NCBI GenBank assembly: GCA_049115695.1
Contig: JAGDZR010000003.1
Coordinates: 124,001-188,000 of the forward strand
Reading direction: 5' to 3'
Length of the DNA: 64,000 nucleotides
Source: JAGDZR01 sp049115695
GTDB taxonomy: Bacteria > Bacteroidota > Bacteroidia > Cytophagales > Cyclobacteriaceae
Below the pieces are notes generated by a model. That model had not been told where the DNA came from. It ran no database searches and saw nothing but the letters and a program-made list of their open reading frames with translations. Below, piece after piece: positions 63,201-64,000 of the stretch; the first letter of the stretch is position 1; every line of letters begins with the position of its first letter. The position numbers were made by a program, and so were the translations under genes.

Positions 63201-63638
63201 ATGCAGCAGTTTAGAAAAATAGCGGCCATATCGTTTCTCAGCATATTCAGTATGTATCTGCTGCATCAAGTTTTGCCGCATGTGCATCACGAGCATGGTA
63301 ATGTAGAACACATTAGTATTTCTGAGTCGGAAGATGCTCACGATCAACACGACCATCATCACCATCATCATGACGAAGATGAATCTAGTGAAGGTTTTGA
63401 TCTCCTAGGATTTCTTTTTGGAATCCATGCTCACACGGTAGAGATTGATCACATCCTTGCCCCTAAAAATGGCTCCAAGCAACATGTATCAATCGTAGTA
63501 GAAGCAGATGTTGTTTGTGAGAACAAAATATCGTTTTGGGAACTGAAAGATCAAAGAATCTGGCGACATCCTCCGCCTCCAACAAAATCACCCCATCGAA
63601 CTTCGGTTTCGTTAAGAGGCCCTCCATCTTTAGGATAA
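63201..63638 (+). CDS. His-rich exported protein preceding a metal-efflux operon
   Basis: A protein of 145 residues. An N-terminal hydrophobic segment (signal or anchor, about residues 7-25) is followed by 'LPHVHHEHGNVEHIS', then a dense His/Asp/Glu cluster with six consecutive His (residues about 47-60), 'FGIHAHTVEIDHIL', and a basic, Pro-rich tail. Small His-rich proteins of this kind precede CzcCBA/CusABC-type efflux genes in Bacteroidota and probably bind Zn, Co, Ni or Cu in the periplasm. The TolC-like gene follows 81 bases later. Confidence 0.75.
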   Translation: MQQFRKIAAISFLSIFSMYLLHQVLPHVHHEHGNVEHISISESEDAHDQHDHHHHHHDEDESSEGFDLLGFLFGIHAHTVEIDHILAPKNGSKQHVSIVVEADVVCENKISFWELKDQRIWRHPPPPTKSPHRTSVSLRGPPSLG

Positions 63639-63719
63639 TCATTTCAAGCGGAAGAATCGCACTTTCTGAGCATATTAAGTTATGTTCAACACTATTTGAT
63701 TAATCCTAAATCAATTTTC

Positions 63720-64000
63720 ATGTATAAAAAAATCGTGTTCGCTCTTTGTGGATGTTGCTTGGCGTTTGGCTTGAGTGCCCAATCGACTTCAATCGAAAAT
63801 GTTCTCAGGGAAGTAGAACAAAACAACCAGGAGCTGAAAGCACTCGGCCAATATGCTGAAAGTAGAGCACTTGAGCTGAAATCTGGTAATCATTTGCCAG
63901 CACCTCAACTGGGCGCATATTACTTACCGTTTGGAACGCATAGTACGAGTGATTATTCAGAGTTTCAGGTAAGTCAGTCATTTGAATTCCCGACAGTCTA
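63720..64000 (+). CDS. TolC/CzcC-like outer-membrane efflux protein (3' end cut by window)
   Basis: The first 93 residues are visible: a signal peptide ending 'AFGLSA|QS', then the helical TolC start 'IENVLREVEQNNQELKALGQ', 'YAESRALELKSGNHLPAPQL' and 'GAYYLPFGTHS'. The form is that of CzcC-type channels of RND metal exporters. The reading frame runs past the right edge. Together with the His-rich gene it should begin a metal-resistance operon. Confidence 0.82.
   Translation, partial: MYKKIVFALCGCCLAFGLSAQSTSIENVLREVEQNNQELKALGQYAESRALELKSGNHLPAPQLGAYYLPFGTHSTSDYSEFQVSQSFEFPTV

Noticed and set aside
63099..63371. 90-codon minus-strand frame opposite the His-rich gene
   Set aside because: Its Met/Val-rich start is only the complement of the CAT/CAC histidine codons.
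1..64000. tRNA, rRNA, CRISPR, riboswitch, phage and insertion-sequence signals
   Set aside because: I looked for T-loop sequences, regular short repeats, transposase motifs and integrases on both strands and found none that I could support by eye; a tool-based scan (tRNAscan, Infernal) could still find divergent cases.

Overview
The window reads as a stretch of chromosome from a free-living, probably marine member of the Bacteroidota, most likely the Cytophagales. The evidence is the moderately AT-rich DNA, the near absence of Shine-Dalgarno sequences, A-rich leaders before start codons, several matches to the Bacteroidota promoter form TTG-N(16-22)-TAnnTTTG, and genes typical of this group: a two-domain IspG of about 647 residues, the tiny histone H1-like protein, DUF420 and DUF983 membrane proteins, an NtrY-type giant kinase and long outer-membrane barrel proteins. 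There is no rRNA, tRNA, CRISPR array, phage or complete insertion sequence. Most of it is ordinary core genome; accessory material is concentrated after about 40 kb.

1-8 kb: the end of a respiratory accessory cluster (DUF420, a CxxC mini-protein, DUF983), then a 1191-residue sensor kinase whose 3' end overlaps the signal-peptide region of a 1132-residue outer-membrane protein. 8-14.6 kb: the MlaF/MlaE lipid-transport pair on the minus strand, then an SDR oxidoreductase, IspG and small genes, a GDSL lipoprotein and a Ser/Thr-rich lipoprotein. 14.6-23 kb: leucyl-tRNA synthetase, an outer-membrane protein with a clear terminator, thymidylate synthase, the serine dehydratase beta subunit, and a TolC plus HlyD-type export pair. 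23-34.3 kb: Maf, DUF1015, biotin carboxylase, a serine-palmitoyltransferase-like PLP enzyme, the histone H1-like protein, DapA, LigA, a TetR regulator, a tRNA nucleotidyltransferase and a TPR protein.

34.3-43.8 kb: SRPBCC protein, MsrA, a protein made of two copies of one domain, a sodium-dependent transporter, a conserved protein of unknown role, and then a compact sulfur group: an AraC regulator, a cysteine dioxygenase whose sequence keeps the Cys/Tyr pair of animal enzymes, and a DsrE-like protein with a CPPC motif. A PhnA-like zinc-ribbon protein and two tiny paralogous proteins follow.

43.8-64 kb: two PadR-regulator/MacB-type permease pairs (about 44 and 60 kb) without ATPase subunits, an AraC-type remnant broken by a frameshift, a sulfatase divergent from a ChbG/YdjC deacetylase, a degenerate nucleotidyltransferase-like protein, a TPR histidine kinase, a lone chemoreceptor, a lipoprotein built of EHP repeats next to a transglutaminase-like lipoprotein, a six-bladed-propeller lipoprotein, a 3' fragment of yaaA, and the start of a metal-efflux operon (His-rich protein, then CzcC/TolC), which runs off the end.

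I see no single large undescribed system. The best leads are the AraC-CDO-DsrE sulfur cluster, the paired tiny KKAA-tailed proteins, the ATPase-less PadR/permease pairs with a palindrome before the first, the EHP-repeat lipoprotein, and an orphan terminator near 43.95 kb that suggests a small RNA.
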